Notes: generated by a model not told the origin, from the sequence alone. A DNA stretch of 64,000 bases from an uncultured Massilia sp. (GCF_913773735.1 NZ_CAJYEB010000010.1:173894-237893); one strand, 5' to 3'. Shown: positions 8,189 through 17,439, counted from the first letter of the stretch. A program made the numbers and translations.

Positions 8189-8923
8189 TCACCCCGGCGC
8201 CGGATCCTCGGGCTGCCGCTCGCGCCGCTGCAAGGCTTCGCCGATCATCACCAGCACCGGCCCGTGCGCCGTCTCCAGGCCGTGCGCCAGCGCGGCCAGG
8301 GGCAGGCGCAGGATACGCTGGTCGGGGCGGCTGCAGTTCTCGACCACCACCACCGGCAGGTCCGGGCGGCGGCCCTCGGCCAGCAGGCGCTCGGCGGTGG
8401 CGGCCGCTTCGCGTCCGCCCATGTACTGCACCAGGGTGTCGGTTTCCGGCAGCGCCGGATGGTCGGGCTGGTCCGGCGCCGTGCTCGAGGTGAAGAAGGC
8501 GACGCTGCGCGCCAGGCCGCGCCGGGTCAGCGGCTGCCTGGTGGCCGCCGCGGCCGCGACGGCCGTGGTGATGCCGGGAACGACCTCGACCTCGATGCCC
8601 TCCGCTTCCAGCGCCCGCAATTCCTCGTCAGCGCGACCGAACAGCATCGGGTCGCCGCCCTTCAGGCGCACCACCAGGCGGTGGCGGCGCGCGCACTCGA
8701 CCAGCCGCGCGTTGATGACGGCCTGCGCCGTCGAGCGCTGGCCCGAGCGCTTGCCCACCGAGATCAGCTCGGCCTGCGGGCACAGGGCCAGCATCTCGGG
8801 CGTGACGAGCGCATCGTAGAGCACCACGTCGGCTTGCGCGAGCAGGCGCGCGCCGCGTACGGTGATGAGGTCGGCCGCGCCGGGACCGGCGCCGATCAGG
8901 TAGACTTTTCCCAGCGCCGGCAT
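8189..8923 (-). CDS. cobA: Uroporphyrinogen-III C-methyltransferase (SUMT)
   Basis: A 244-residue SAM-dependent enzyme that methylates uroporphyrinogen III at C2 and C7 to give precorrin-2, the entry to siroheme and cobalamin. Family motifs seen are YLIGAGPGAADLIT near the N-terminus, ALVTPEML, and LKGGDPMLFGRADEE. It is the single-domain type, without the CysG oxidase/chelatase half. It is the last gene of the sulfate-assimilation run, 45 bases after cysN, which points to siroheme supply for CysI. Confidence 0.93.
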   Translation of the reverse strand: MPALGKVYLIGAGPGAADLITVRGARLLAQADVVLYDALVTPEMLALCPQAELISVGKRSGQRSTAQAVINARLVECARRHRLVVRLKGGDPMLFGRADEELRALEAEGIEVEVVPGITTAVAAAAATRQPLTRRGLARSVAFFTSSTAPDQPDHPALPETDTLVQYMGGREAAATAERLLAEGRRPDLPVVVVENCSRPDQRILRLPLAALAHGLETAHGPVLVMIGEALQRRERQPEDPAPG

Positions 8924-8968
8924 GGGTTCCTTTCGAGTCGGGCGTGCAAGCGGATCATACCCCGCGGA

Positions 8969-10306
8969 TCATATCAAACGGATCATGCCGGCGGCGACGG
9001 TCTGGTGGGTAACCTCGTCGATCAGGATGAAGGCGCCCGTGGCGCGGATGTCGTCGTAGGCGTCGGCGGCCAGCGGCTGCTGCACGGTGATGGCGATGCG
9101 CGCGATGTCGTTCAGGGCCAGGCCCTCGGCCGGATCGTCGACGCTGCGGCGCTGCTGGGTGTTGACGTCGAGGATGCTGTCGACCTTCGTCACCTTCGCC
9201 ATGGTCTGGCGCGTGCCGTGCTTGAGCCAGTACTTGCGGCGCAGGTCGAGCGCCTCGTCCGCCATCCAGCACACGTCCGCGCTCACCTGTTTCAGCAGCG
9301 TGGCCGGCTGGGCGCTCGACGCCAGCACGTCGCCGCGCGAGACGTCGACGTATTCGTTCAGCAGCAGCGTGACCGACTGGCCCGCCACCGCGGCCTGCAG
9401 CGGGCCGTCGAAGGTGAGGATCTCCTTGACGGTCGCGGCCTGGCCGGACGGCTGCACGACCAGCTTGTCGCCCACCGCCACCTTGCCCGACTCCACCCGG
9501 CCCATGTAGCCGCGGAAGTCGTTGGCCGCGTGGCCGTTGTGGCGCGCCACCAGTTGCACCGGGAAGCGGAACGGGGCGGCGTGCGCCTCGTCGTAGACGG
9601 ACAGGCCCTCGAGCAGTTCGATCAGCGTGGGACCCTGGTACCACGGCATGTTGTCGCCGCGCTCGACGACGTTGTCGCCGGCCAGCGCCGACAGCGGGAT
9701 CGCCGTGATGTCCTTCAGGCCCAGGCTGTCCGCGAAGGCGCCGTAGGCCGCCACGATGCGCTCGTAGACGCCGCGGTCGTAGCCCACCAGGTCCATCTTG
9801 TTGACGGCGACGATCACGTGCTCGATCTGCAGCAGCTTCGCGATGGTCGAGTGGCGCTTGGTCTGGGTCAGCAGATCGACGCCGCCGTCTTCGCGCAGCG
9901 TCACCTTCGACACGTCGACCAGGATGATGACCGCGTCCGCCGTCGAGGCGCCTGTGACCATGTTGCGCGTGTACTGCTCGTGGCCGGGGGTGTCGGCGAT
10001 GATGAACTTGCGCTTCGGGGTGGCGAAGTAGCGGTAGGCCACGTCGATCGTGATGCCCTGTTCGCGCTCGGCTTCCAGGCCGTCGGTCAGCAGCGACAGG
10101 TCGATGGTGTCGCCCACGGTGCGCTTGTGCTTCGCGCGCGAGACGGCCGCCAGCTGGTCGGCGAAGATGCCCTTGCTGTCGTACAGCAGGCGGCCGATCA
10201 GGGTGCTCTTGCCGTCGTCGACGGAACCGGCGGTAATGAAGCGCAGCAGGCCGGCCTGGCCGTCGTGGTCGTGCGCCTGGGCGCTGGGGTCAATCAGGGC
10301 GTTCAT
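8969..10306 (-). CDS. cysN: Sulfate adenylyltransferase subunit 1 (GTPase)
   Basis: A 445-residue elongation-factor-like GTPase that, with CysD, makes adenosine 5'-phosphosulfate (APS) from ATP and sulfate. G-motifs are clear: GSVDDGKST, DTPGHEQY and NKMD. There is no C-terminal APS kinase (CysC) fusion and no separate cysC here, which fits the APS-type reductase next door. The start ATG (10304-10306) overlaps the cysD stop by one base. Confidence 0.96.
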   Translation of the reverse strand: MNALIDPSAQAHDHDGQAGLLRFITAGSVDDGKSTLIGRLLYDSKGIFADQLAAVSRAKHKRTVGDTIDLSLLTDGLEAEREQGITIDVAYRYFATPKRKFIIADTPGHEQYTRNMVTGASTADAVIILVDVSKVTLREDGGVDLLTQTKRHSTIAKLLQIEHVIVAVNKMDLVGYDRGVYERIVAAYGAFADSLGLKDITAIPLSALAGDNVVERGDNMPWYQGPTLIELLEGLSVYDEAHAAPFRFPVQLVARHNGHAANDFRGYMGRVESGKVAVGDKLVVQPSGQAATVKEILTFDGPLQAAVAGQSVTLLLNEYVDVSRGDVLASSAQPATLLKQVSADVCWMADEALDLRRKYWLKHGTRQTMAKVTKVDSILDVNTQQRRSVDDPAEGLALNDIARIAITVQQPLAADAYDDIRATGAFILIDEVTHQTVAAGMIRLI

Positions 10307-11244
10307 CAGAAATATCCTTGCTTCTTGCGTTTTTCCATCGAGGCTTCCGAGGTCTGGTCGTCCATGCGGGTGGCGCCGCGCTCGGTGACCTGGGTGATCG
10401 CGGTCTCGGCGATGATGGCGCCCACCGTGTCGGCGTCCGAGGCCACCGGGCAGGTGCAGGAGATGTCGCCGACGGTGCGGAAGCGCACCGTGCGGGTCTC
10501 GACCGTCTCGCCCTCGCGCGCCGGGGTCAGCGGGGTCAGCGGCACCAGCAGGCCGTTGCGCGGGATGACCTGGCGCTCGTGCGCGTAGTAGATCGAGGGC
10601 AGGGCCAGCCGTTCGCGGGCGATGTATTGCCAGACGTCGAGCTCGGTCCAGTTCGAGATCGGGAACACGCGCATGTTCTCGCCCGGGTGCACGCGGGTGT
10701 TGTACAGGTCCCACAGCTCCGGACGCTGGGCCTTCGGGTCCCACTGGCCGAACTCGTCGCGGAACGAGAAGATGCGTTCCTTGGCGCGCGCCTTTTCCTC
10801 GTCGCGGCGGGCGCCGCCGATGCAGGCATCGAAGCCGTGCTCGGCGATGGTTTCCAGCAGCGTCACGGCCTGGGCGGCGTTGCGCGAATCCGTCTGCGGA
10901 TTGCGCAGGCGCACCGTGCCCTTGCGAATCGAATCCTCGACCGAGCCGACGATCAGGCGTTCGCCCAGCTCGCGCACGCGGGCGTCGCGGAAGGCGATCA
11001 CTTCGTCGAAGTTGTGGCCGGTGTCGATGTGCACCAGCGGGAAGGGGAACTTGCCCGGGCGGAAAGCCTTTTCCGCCAGGCGCAGCAGCACCACGGAATC
11101 CTTGCCGCCCGAGAACAGAAGGGCGGGGTTGGCGCATTCGGCCGCCACCTCGCGCAGGATGTGGATCGATTCCGATTCGAGGGCGTCGAGGTGGCGCGCG
11201 TTCACGTCGCCCAGCGCCTGCGGATTGTCAAAGAGAGTCGTCAT
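10306..11244 (-). CDS. cysD: Sulfate adenylyltransferase subunit 2
   Basis: A 312-residue catalytic subunit of ATP sulfurylase, a PP-loop ATPase with SGGKDS near residue 45. Other family stretches are HIDTGHNF, CIGGARRDEEKARAKER and the C-terminal SMEKRKKQGYF. The start MTTLFDN (ATG at 11242-11244) gives normal length; an upstream in-frame extension lacks family similarity. It is cotranscribed with cysH upstream and coupled to cysN downstream. Confidence 0.96.
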   Translation of the reverse strand: MTTLFDNPQALGDVNARHLDALESESIHILREVAAECANPALLFSGGKDSVVLLRLAEKAFRPGKFPFPLVHIDTGHNFDEVIAFRDARVRELGERLIVGSVEDSIRKGTVRLRNPQTDSRNAAQAVTLLETIAEHGFDACIGGARRDEEKARAKERIFSFRDEFGQWDPKAQRPELWDLYNTRVHPGENMRVFPISNWTELDVWQYIARERLALPSIYYAHERQVIPRNGLLVPLTPLTPAREGETVETRTVRFRTVGDISCTCPVASDADTVGAIIAETAITQVTERGATRMDDQTSEASMEKRKKQGYF

Positions 11245-11282
11245 GATGGCGGTGCCTGTCGATGTCGTTGCGGGCCGTCGCT

Positions 11283-11999
11283 TCAGGCGGCCACGGATTT
11301 GATACGGATGAGTTTGCCGTCCACGAGGTGCAGGCCGCATTCCTTGGATTCCGGGTTTTCCCACCACCAGCGGCCGGCGCGCACGTCCTCGCCCGGCGCG
11401 ACGGCGCGGGTGCAAGGCGCGCAGCCGATCGACGGGTAGCCGCGGTCGTGCAGGGCGTTGTACGGCACGCCCTCGGCGCGGAGATAGTCCCAGACGTCCT
11501 GCTCGGACCAGTCGGCCAGCGGATTGAATTTTTCCAGGCCGTGGGCCGCGTCGTGTTCCTGCACCGCCAGGTCGGCGCGGGTGCTGGACTGGGCGCGGCG
11601 CTGGCCCGTGATCCAGGCGCGCTTGCCGGCCAGCGCGCGGCCCAGCGGCTCGACCTTGCGCACGGAGCAGCAGCCCTTGCGCAGCTCGACGCTGTCGTAG
11701 AAGGCGTTCAGGCCGTGCTGCGCCACGTAGTCGTCGACCAGCTGTGGCTGCGGCCGGTAGAGTGCGATGTCGTGGCCGTAATGGGCCTTGACCTTGTCCA
11801 GCACGTCCAGGGTTTCCTGGTGCAGGCGCCCGGTTTCCAGCGAAAAGATGGAAATGGGCAGGCCGGCCTTCAGGATCAGGTCGGTCAATACCATGTCCTC
11901 GGCCGCCAGGCTGGACGCGAACGTGGCCGGCGCGAATTCGCCGGCGATGCGTGCCAGGATGGCGCGGGTGGCCGCGACGCGTGCGTTCGGTTCGCTCAT
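11283..11999 (-). CDS. cysH: Adenylyl-sulfate (APS) reductase, iron-sulfur type
   Basis: A 238-residue reductase that converts activated sulfate to sulfite with thioredoxin. Cys110-Cys111 and Cys193/Cys196 are the four ligands of a [4Fe-4S] cluster, which marks the APS-using branch rather than the PAPS-using enterobacterial CysH. The catalytic cysteine is Cys221 in ECGLH. Absence of a cysC gene agrees with direct use of APS. It lies between the DUF934 gene and cysD, all on the minus strand. Confidence 0.95.
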   Translation of the reverse strand: MSEPNARVAATRAILARIAGEFAPATFASSLAAEDMVLTDLILKAGLPISIFSLETGRLHQETLDVLDKVKAHYGHDIALYRPQPQLVDDYVAQHGLNAFYDSVELRKGCCSVRKVEPLGRALAGKRAWITGQRRAQSSTRADLAVQEHDAAHGLEKFNPLADWSEQDVWDYLRAEGVPYNALHDRGYPSIGCAPCTRAVAPGEDVRAGRWWWENPESKECGLHLVDGKLIRIKSVAA

Positions 12000-12007
12000 G
12001 GCCCCCC

Positions 12008-12565
12008 CTAGATGCCGGCGCCGACGTCGGTGTGCTCGGGCGCCAGGCCGCGCTCGGCGCGGCGGAACAGCGGCAGCGGCGTGTCGACGGAAGCCTGGTA
12101 CGTCTGCGAGAACACGGTCAAGCCCTTGAGCGCATCGTGGATATCGCGGTCCGGGCGCGTCGCGTAGGCGTCGAAGCCGCAGCGCTGCATCTGGAACAGC
12201 TGGTCGCGCAGCACGTCGCCGATGGCGCGCAGCTCGCCCGCGTAGCCCAGGCGGCGGCGCAGGTTGTAGGCGATCGAATAGCCGCGCCCGTCGGTGAATT
12301 TCGGGAAGCTGACGGCCACCACCTTGAATTTGTCGAGGTCGTCCTTGACCGTATGCGCCAGCTCGTCCGGCGCGAACCAGACGCCGACGTCGGCGCGCTG
12401 CAGCAGGTGTTCGCGCTGCGCCTGCCAGACGGCCAGCGGGACGATGACCTTGCCGGCGGGGACGTCCACCGTGTCCGGCGCCTGGCCGTCGTCCAGCGAC
12501 AGCACGCTCCAGTCGTCGGCGACCACCTCGCGTCCCTTGATGATCTGTGGATGGGCATTAAGCAT
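12008..12565 (-). CDS. DUF934 protein, sulfite-reduction accessory
   Basis: A 185-residue DUF934 protein. The family almost always sits between cysI and cysH in beta- and alphaproteobacteria and is presumed to help sulfite reductase, perhaps in electron supply, since no cysJ flavoprotein is present; this is inference from context. Visible features are the DVPAGKVIVPLAVW stretch, the conserved block FPKFTDGRGYSIAYNLRRR and the Arg-rich neighbourhood after it. The start (ATG at 12563-12565) lies inside the end of cysI (8-base overlap). Confidence 0.88.
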   Translation of the reverse strand: MLNAHPQIIKGREVVADDWSVLSLDDGQAPDTVDVPAGKVIVPLAVWQAQREHLLQRADVGVWFAPDELAHTVKDDLDKFKVVAVSFPKFTDGRGYSIAYNLRRRLGYAGELRAIGDVLRDQLFQMQRCGFDAYATRPDRDIHDALKGLTVFSQTYQASVDTPLPLFRRAERGLAPEHTDVGAGI

Positions 12566-14246
12566 AGTGGTCTTCTCCGACGAGTTCGCCGGCCGGGATC
12601 GGCGTGGCATACACATGTTCCTTGAACGGCGCGATGCCGAGGCGCTGCGCGACGTCGACGAAGCGCTCGCCCTCGATGCGTTCGCGGACGTAGACGTCGA
12701 GCAGGCGCTGGACGACTTCGGGCATCTGCGGCGCCGAGAACGACGGGCCGATGATCTTGCCGATCGCGGCCTGGTTGCCCTGCGAACCGCCGATCGACAC
12801 CTGGTACCACTCGGCGCCGTCCTTGTCGACGCCGAGCACGCCGATGTGGCCGACGTGGTGGTGGCCGCAGGCATTGATGCAGCCCGAGATGTTCAGTTCG
12901 ATGTCGCCGATGTCGTGCTGGTAGTCGAGGTCGTCGAAGCGCTCGGCGATGGCGGCGGCGATCGGGATCGACTTCGCGTTCGCCAGCGAGCAGTAGTCGC
13001 CGCCGGGGCAGGCGATGATGTCGGTCAGCAGGCCGATGTTCGGCGTGGCCAGGCCGCGCGCCTTGGCCAGCTGCCAGACGTCGTACAGCCGGGACTGCTC
13101 GACGTCGGCCAGCACCAGGTTCTGCTCGTGCGTGACGCGCAGTTCGCCGAAGCTGTACTGGTCGGCCAGGTCGGCCACGAAGTCCATCTGCTCGGCGGTG
13201 GCGTCGCCCGGCGGCACGCCGGTCTTCTTCAGCGACAGGATGACGGACGCGTAGCCAGGCACCTTGTGCGGCTTGACGTTGCGCTGCAGCCAGTTGGCGA
13301 AGGCGCGGTCGCCCTCGTGGGCGGCGCGCGGGTCGATCGCGTCCAGCGTGCGGTAGGGCTTCGGGTTGAACCAGGCGGCGACGCGGTCGAGCTCGTCCTG
13401 GGTCAGCGTTTCCGGGCCGCCCCGGAGGTCGGCGAATTCCTGCTCGACCATGCGCGCGAATTCCTCGGCGCCCACGGCCTTCACCAGGATCTTGATGCGC
13501 GCCTTGTACTTGTTGTCGCGGCGGCCGAACTGGTTGTACACGCGCATCACGGCTTCGGTATAGGTCAGCAGGTCCTGCCAGGGCACGAACTCGTTGATGA
13601 CGCTGCCCAGGATCGGGGTGCGGCCCATGCCGCCGCCGACCATGAACTTGAAGCCGATCTCGCCGGCGGCGTTGCGCACCGCGGTCAGGCCGATGTCGTG
13701 CACGGCGATGGCGGCGCGGTCCTCGACGGCGCCGTTGATGGCGATCTTGAACTTGCGCGGCAGGGCGATGAATTCGGGGTGGAAGGTGCTCCACTGGCGC
13801 AGGATCTCGGCGAAGGGGCGCGGATCGATCAGCTCGTCGAAGGCCGTGCCGGCGAATTCGTCGGTCGTGATGTTGCGGATGCAATTGCCCGAGGTCTGGA
13901 TCGCATGCATCTCGACCGAGGCCAGGTCGGCCAGGATGTCCGGCGTCCGCTCCAGTTCGATCCAGTTGAACTGGATGTTCTGGCGCGTCGTGAAGTGGCC
14001 GTAGCCGCGGTCGTACTTGCGGGCGATGTGGGCGAACATGCGCATCTGCGCCGTCGACAGCAGGCCGTAGGGCACCGCGATGCGCAGCATGTAGGCGTGG
14101 CGCTGCATGTACAGGCCGTTCTGCAGGCGCAGCGGGAGGAATTCCTCTTCGGTCAGCTCGTCGGCGAGGCGGCGCCGTACCTGGTCGCGGTACTGGGCGA
14201 TGCGCTCGCGGACGATGAGGTGGTCGTACTGGTCGTAGCGATACAT
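12558..14246 (-). CDS. cysI: Assimilatory sulfite reductase hemoprotein (nitrite/sulfite reductase family)
   Basis: A 562-residue siroheme/[4Fe-4S] enzyme reducing sulfite to sulfide. Cluster ligands are Cys413, Cys419, Cys456 and Cys460 in ACPGGDYC and GCINACGHHH. The substrate/siroheme-binding arginine region (TTRQNIQFNWI) is near residue 90. The two-fold ferredoxin-like repeat architecture is normal in length. No cysJ is adjacent, so electrons probably come from ferredoxin or another partner. It is the first gene of the operon and divergent from cysB. Confidence 0.94.
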   Translation of the reverse strand: MYRYDQYDHLIVRERIAQYRDQVRRRLADELTEEEFLPLRLQNGLYMQRHAYMLRIAVPYGLLSTAQMRMFAHIARKYDRGYGHFTTRQNIQFNWIELERTPDILADLASVEMHAIQTSGNCIRNITTDEFAGTAFDELIDPRPFAEILRQWSTFHPEFIALPRKFKIAINGAVEDRAAIAVHDIGLTAVRNAAGEIGFKFMVGGGMGRTPILGSVINEFVPWQDLLTYTEAVMRVYNQFGRRDNKYKARIKILVKAVGAEEFARMVEQEFADLRGGPETLTQDELDRVAAWFNPKPYRTLDAIDPRAAHEGDRAFANWLQRNVKPHKVPGYASVILSLKKTGVPPGDATAEQMDFVADLADQYSFGELRVTHEQNLVLADVEQSRLYDVWQLAKARGLATPNIGLLTDIIACPGGDYCSLANAKSIPIAAAIAERFDDLDYQHDIGDIELNISGCINACGHHHVGHIGVLGVDKDGAEWYQVSIGGSQGNQAAIGKIIGPSFSAPQMPEVVQRLLDVYVRERIEGERFVDVAQRLGIAPFKEHVYATPIPAGELVGEDHYA

Positions 14247-14289
14247 GGTCGGGAGCCTTGCGTGGAAATCCTGTGGGGGCGGGCCAATC

Positions 14290-14423
14290 CTGACCCTGAC
14301 TACCTGAATATTAATAAAATGGAGCTTTATTCCAAACTACCGAGAATTTATTTGCTTATATGAGCCTGCGGCATAAGCAAGCTTGTAAAATGGCGGGTAG
14401 GGCTTGATCAATACATAAGAGCA
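14290..14423. promoter_or_regulatory. Divergent cysI/cysB control region
   Basis: This 177-base gap is markedly AT-rich for the genome. It contains AT-tracts such as TTAATAAAAT (14311-14320) and an inverted repeat GCTTAT-N13-ATAAGC at 14354-14378. CysB family regulators act on AT-rich, weakly conserved sites upstream of cys genes, so autoregulation and cysI activation from this region are expected. No confident -35/-10 pair can be named. Confidence 0.5.
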
Positions 14424-15365
14424 ATGAACCTCCATCAATTACGCTTCGTTCGGGAAGCGGTTCGCCAGAACTTCAATTTGACCGATGCCGCCAAGGCCTT
14501 GTTCACGTCGCAACCCGGTGTGTCGAAAGCCATCATCGAGCTGGAGGAAGAGCTCGGCGTGGACATCTTCACCCGCCACGGCAAGCGCATCCGCGGCCTG
14601 ACCGAGCCGGGCCGGCTCGTGCTGGGCTCGGTCGAGCTGATCATGCAGGAGATCGACAGCCTCAAGCGCATCGGCAAGGAGTACGCGGCCCAGGACAGCG
14701 GCAGCTTCACGATCGCCACCACGCACACCCAGGCGCGCTACATGCTGCCCAAGGTCGTGCAGGCGTTCATGCAGCGCTTCCCCAAGGTGCGCCTGTCGTT
14801 GCTGCAGGGCAATCCGCGCCAGATCGCCGACATGGTCAAGAACGACCAGGCCGACCTTGCCATCGCCACCGAGTCGATCGCGGCCGTCGACGGCCTGATC
14901 ACGCTGCCGTGCTACCAGTGGGAACACGTGCTGGTGGTGCCGCACGAGCACCCGCTGACGCGCTCCAAGGCGATCTCGCTGGAAGAGATCGCGGAATACC
15001 CGCTGATCACCTACGACGCCGCCTTCGCCGGGCGCAGCAAGGTCGACCATGCCTTCGAACTGCGCCAGCTGAAGCCGGACGTGCTGCTGGAAGCGATCGA
15101 CGCCGACGTGATCAAGACCTACGTCGAGCTGGGCATGGGCGTCGGCATCATCGCCGGCATGGCCTTCGATCCCGAGCGCGACCGCAACCTGCGCGCGATT
15201 TCCGTGGGCCAGCTGTTCGGCATGAACGTCTCGCGCGTCGCCGTCAAGCAGGGCGCCTACCTGCGCAGCTATATCTATACTTTCATCGAGCTGCTGGCCC
15301 CCACGCTCAACCGCAAGATGGTCGAGGCGGCCATGCGCGGCAGCAGCGACAACTACGAGCTTTAA
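14424..15365 (+). CDS. cysB: LysR-type regulator CysB
   Basis: A 313-residue LysR-family protein. The N-terminal winged HTH (residues 1-60, MNLHQLRFVREAVRQNFNLT) and the CysB hallmark SQPGVSKAI are present, followed by an effector-binding domain with the TTHTQARY segment that binds sulfate/thiosulfate or O-acetylserine signals. It is divergent from the cys operon, which it is expected to activate under sulfur limitation. The start is fixed by family alignment. Confidence 0.95.
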   Translation: MNLHQLRFVREAVRQNFNLTDAAKALFTSQPGVSKAIIELEEELGVDIFTRHGKRIRGLTEPGRLVLGSVELIMQEIDSLKRIGKEYAAQDSGSFTIATTHTQARYMLPKVVQAFMQRFPKVRLSLLQGNPRQIADMVKNDQADLAIATESIAAVDGLITLPCYQWEHVLVVPHEHPLTRSKAISLEEIAEYPLITYDAAFAGRSKVDHAFELRQLKPDVLLEAIDADVIKTYVELGMGVGIIAGMAFDPERDRNLRAISVGQLFGMNVSRVAVKQGAYLRSYIYTFIELLAPTLNRKMVEAAMRGSSDNYEL

Positions 15366-15386
15366 CGCATCAACGAGTCACGAGCA

Positions 15387-16070
15387 ATGAACGATATGAA
15401 CGACAAGGACCGCGCCGCGGTCGCCCGCTACTATGCCCTCGTCGCCGACGGCTACGACGCCATCGAGGAAGACGAGGAGCGCACCGAGGACCTGGACGAG
15501 GTCGCGGACGGCGTCGCCGGCCTGGTGGAAGGCATGACCGTGCTGGAACTGGCCTGCGGCACCGGCCGCTGGACCGAGATCCTGGCCGACGTGGCCGGCC
15601 ACGTGATCGCCGTCGACATCAACGCGGCGATGCTGGACCAGGCGCGCGCGCGCGGCCTGGACGAAGACCTGGTGACCTTCGTGCAGGCCGACGCGCTCGA
15701 CCTGCCGGCTGACCTGGTGCCCGAGGGCGTGGCGCCGGTGAAGGCGGTGTTCATCGGCTTCTGGTGGTCGCACCTGACCCGGGCCCACCAGGAAGGCCTG
15801 CTGGCGGCGCTGCGCGCGCGGCTGGGCAAGGACGTGCTGCTGGTCGTGCTGGACGATAACGACATCGAAGGCGTGCGCCTGCCGGTGGCGCGTACCGATG
15901 CGCAAGGCAATACCTGGCAGATGGTGACGACGCCGGATGGCGAGCGCATGGAGTTGCCGAAGAATTATCCGACCGACAGCACGCTCAAGAAGCGCCTGGG
16001 CAATGTGGCGCGCGAGGTGCGCGTGGCGCGCTGGGACACGGTGTGGGTGCTGACCTGCCGGTTGAAGTAG
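15387..16070 (+). CDS. Class I SAM-dependent methyltransferase
   Basis: A 227-residue Rossmann-type methyltransferase. Motif I is LELACGTGRWT (about residues 52-62), followed by AVDINAAMLDQA and the later FWWSHLTRAH. The N-terminus YYALVADGYDAIEEDEER is rich in acidic residues. Substrate unknown. It follows cysB by 21 bases, so cotranscription is possible, but nothing links it to sulfur metabolism. It is convergent with the porin gene across a shared hairpin. Confidence 0.85.
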   Translation: MNDMNDKDRAAVARYYALVADGYDAIEEDEERTEDLDEVADGVAGLVEGMTVLELACGTGRWTEILADVAGHVIAVDINAAMLDQARARGLDEDLVTFVQADALDLPADLVPEGVAPVKAVFIGFWWSHLTRAHQEGLLAALRARLGKDVLLVVLDDNDIEGVRLPVARTDAQGNTWQMVTTPDGERMELPKNYPTDSTLKKRLGNVAREVRVARWDTVWVLTCRLK

Positions 16071-16145
16071 GGTGGACGGCTTTGCCGTCCACGCGGTGAT
16101 ACGCGAGGTTGGCGCCGCCCATGCCTGACCGATATAGCAAATGAA

Positions 16146-16179
16146 AACGCGGCGACGGGAAATACCCCGCCGCCGCGTT
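16146..16179. terminator. Bidirectional terminator between methyltransferase and porin
   Basis: A 14-bp stem (16146-16159 with 16166-16179, one mismatch) closes a 6-base loop. A-rich DNA lies on one side and GTTTTG on the other. It sits between two convergent stop codons. Confidence 0.7.
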
Positions 16180-16216
16180 GTTTTGCGGAATGGGCACCAT
16201 GTGCCCATTCACGCCA

Positions 16217-17269
16217 TCAGAACGAGTGACGCAGGCCCAGCGACAGCACCTTCGGATCCGCGCCGTTGCGGCCGGCCGGCGGGGTCACGCTGACCGACGA
16301 CGAGGTCAGGCCGAACAGGGCGGCGCCGTTGTTGTTCAGGTCGGCGTACGACGCGTACAGGTTGGTGCGCTTCGACAGCGAGTAGGAGTAGGCCAGCGCC
16401 CAGGTGTTGCCCTTGGCCGCGCCCTGCTTCTGCTGCTGGAAGTTGGCGTACACGCGGCTGGCGCCGAACGGCATCGAGCCGCCGATGTTGGTCTGCTTGT
16501 AGTCGACCAGGGCCGGACGCTCGGCCTTCATCCAGTTGGCCTTGATCTCGAAGCCGCCCAGCTGGTCGAACTTGTAGGCACCGCCGATGGCGGTTTCCTT
16601 GTCTTCGTCGGCCGGCACGCGCTTGATCTGCTGGTAGGCGGCGCCCAGGTACAGGCCGCCCAGCGTGTATTCGACGCCGCCGCCCCACAGGTTGCCCTTC
16701 TCGAGGGTGGCCGTCTCGGCGGTTTCGCCGGCGGCGAAGGCGGCCAGCACTTTCAGGCCGCCGAACGAGGCGCTCTTGTAGTTGACCGAGTTGCCCAGGC
16801 GGCGGGTCAGGCGGTTGGTGGTGGTGGCGCTGGCGTTCGGGAAGGCGTTCGAGAAGGCCGACAGGTTCGAACCGTAGAAGCCCTGGCCGAAGGCGTCGCT
16901 GGCGGCGGCGATCGCGGCGATCGGCGAGTATTCGCGGCCCAGCGTGATGGTACCGAAGTCGCCTTCCAGGCCGACCACGGCGCGGCGGCCGAACAGGGCC
17001 GAGTCGCCGGCGCCGGTGTCGATCGAGGTACCGGCTTCCAGGTTGAAGATGGCTTTCAAGCCATTGCCCAGGTCTTCGCTACCACGGAAGCCGAAACGGC
17101 TGCTCGACTGGTTGCCCGAGTTGACCACGGTGGTGCGGCCTTCCGGACCGCCGGTATCCTGCGACGAGATGGCGGCATCCAGGATGCCGTACAGGGTCAC
17201 ATTGGTTTGGGCGGCGGCGAACAGGGGGGCGGCGGCTACCAGGGCAACTGCCAGACGTTTGACTTGCAT
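16217..17269 (-). CDS. Gram-negative porin (OmpC-like, porin_4)
   Basis: A 350-residue outer-membrane trimeric porin. A signal peptide of about 20 residues ends AAA before QTNVTLYG, the standard start of mature betaproteobacterial porins (V-T-L-Y-G). SSRFGFRGSEDLG, the eyelet-loop region and the terminal aromatic RHSF are all typical of 16-stranded general diffusion porins. The start is supported by AAAGGAGAATCCTGA just upstream. A hairpin in the presumed leader (17304-17330) could be regulatory. Confidence 0.94.
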   Translation of the reverse strand: MQVKRLAVALVAAAPLFAAAQTNVTLYGILDAAISSQDTGGPEGRTTVVNSGNQSSSRFGFRGSEDLGNGLKAIFNLEAGTSIDTGAGDSALFGRRAVVGLEGDFGTITLGREYSPIAAIAAASDAFGQGFYGSNLSAFSNAFPNASATTTNRLTRRLGNSVNYKSASFGGLKVLAAFAAGETAETATLEKGNLWGGGVEYTLGGLYLGAAYQQIKRVPADEDKETAIGGAYKFDQLGGFEIKANWMKAERPALVDYKQTNIGGSMPFGASRVYANFQQQKQGAAKGNTWALAYSYSLSKRTNLYASYADLNNNGAALFGLTSSSVSVTPPAGRNGADPKVLSLGLRHSF

Positions 17270-17303
17270 TCAGGATTCTCCTTTGGATGTCGTTCGATCG
17301 TCC

Positions 17304-17330
17304 GGGATCGTTTCTTTTTGTCACGATCCC
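17304..17330 (-). promoter_or_regulatory. Hairpin in the porin 5' leader
   Basis: GGGATCGT and ACGATCCC form a perfect 8-bp inverted repeat with an 11-base A/T-rich loop, 35 bases before the porin start. Porin mRNAs are frequent targets of small RNAs and repressors, so this is a candidate control element. It has no T-tract placed to terminate, and it could equally be a protein-binding palindrome. Confidence 0.4.
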
Positions 17331-17439
17331 TGTCATCGGCAGGCATCTTATCGGAGCAGTATGTCGTTTTAATGACAAAACGAAATGTTGTTAATGCGCC
17401 ACATTTGCCTTGTCGTCACGGCCGGAACGTCGGTATCCC

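Noticed and set aside
14354..14378. Rho-independent terminator in the cysI/cysB gap
   Set aside because: The GCTTAT inverted repeat is short, AT-rich and lies between divergent start codons; a regulator site is more plausible.
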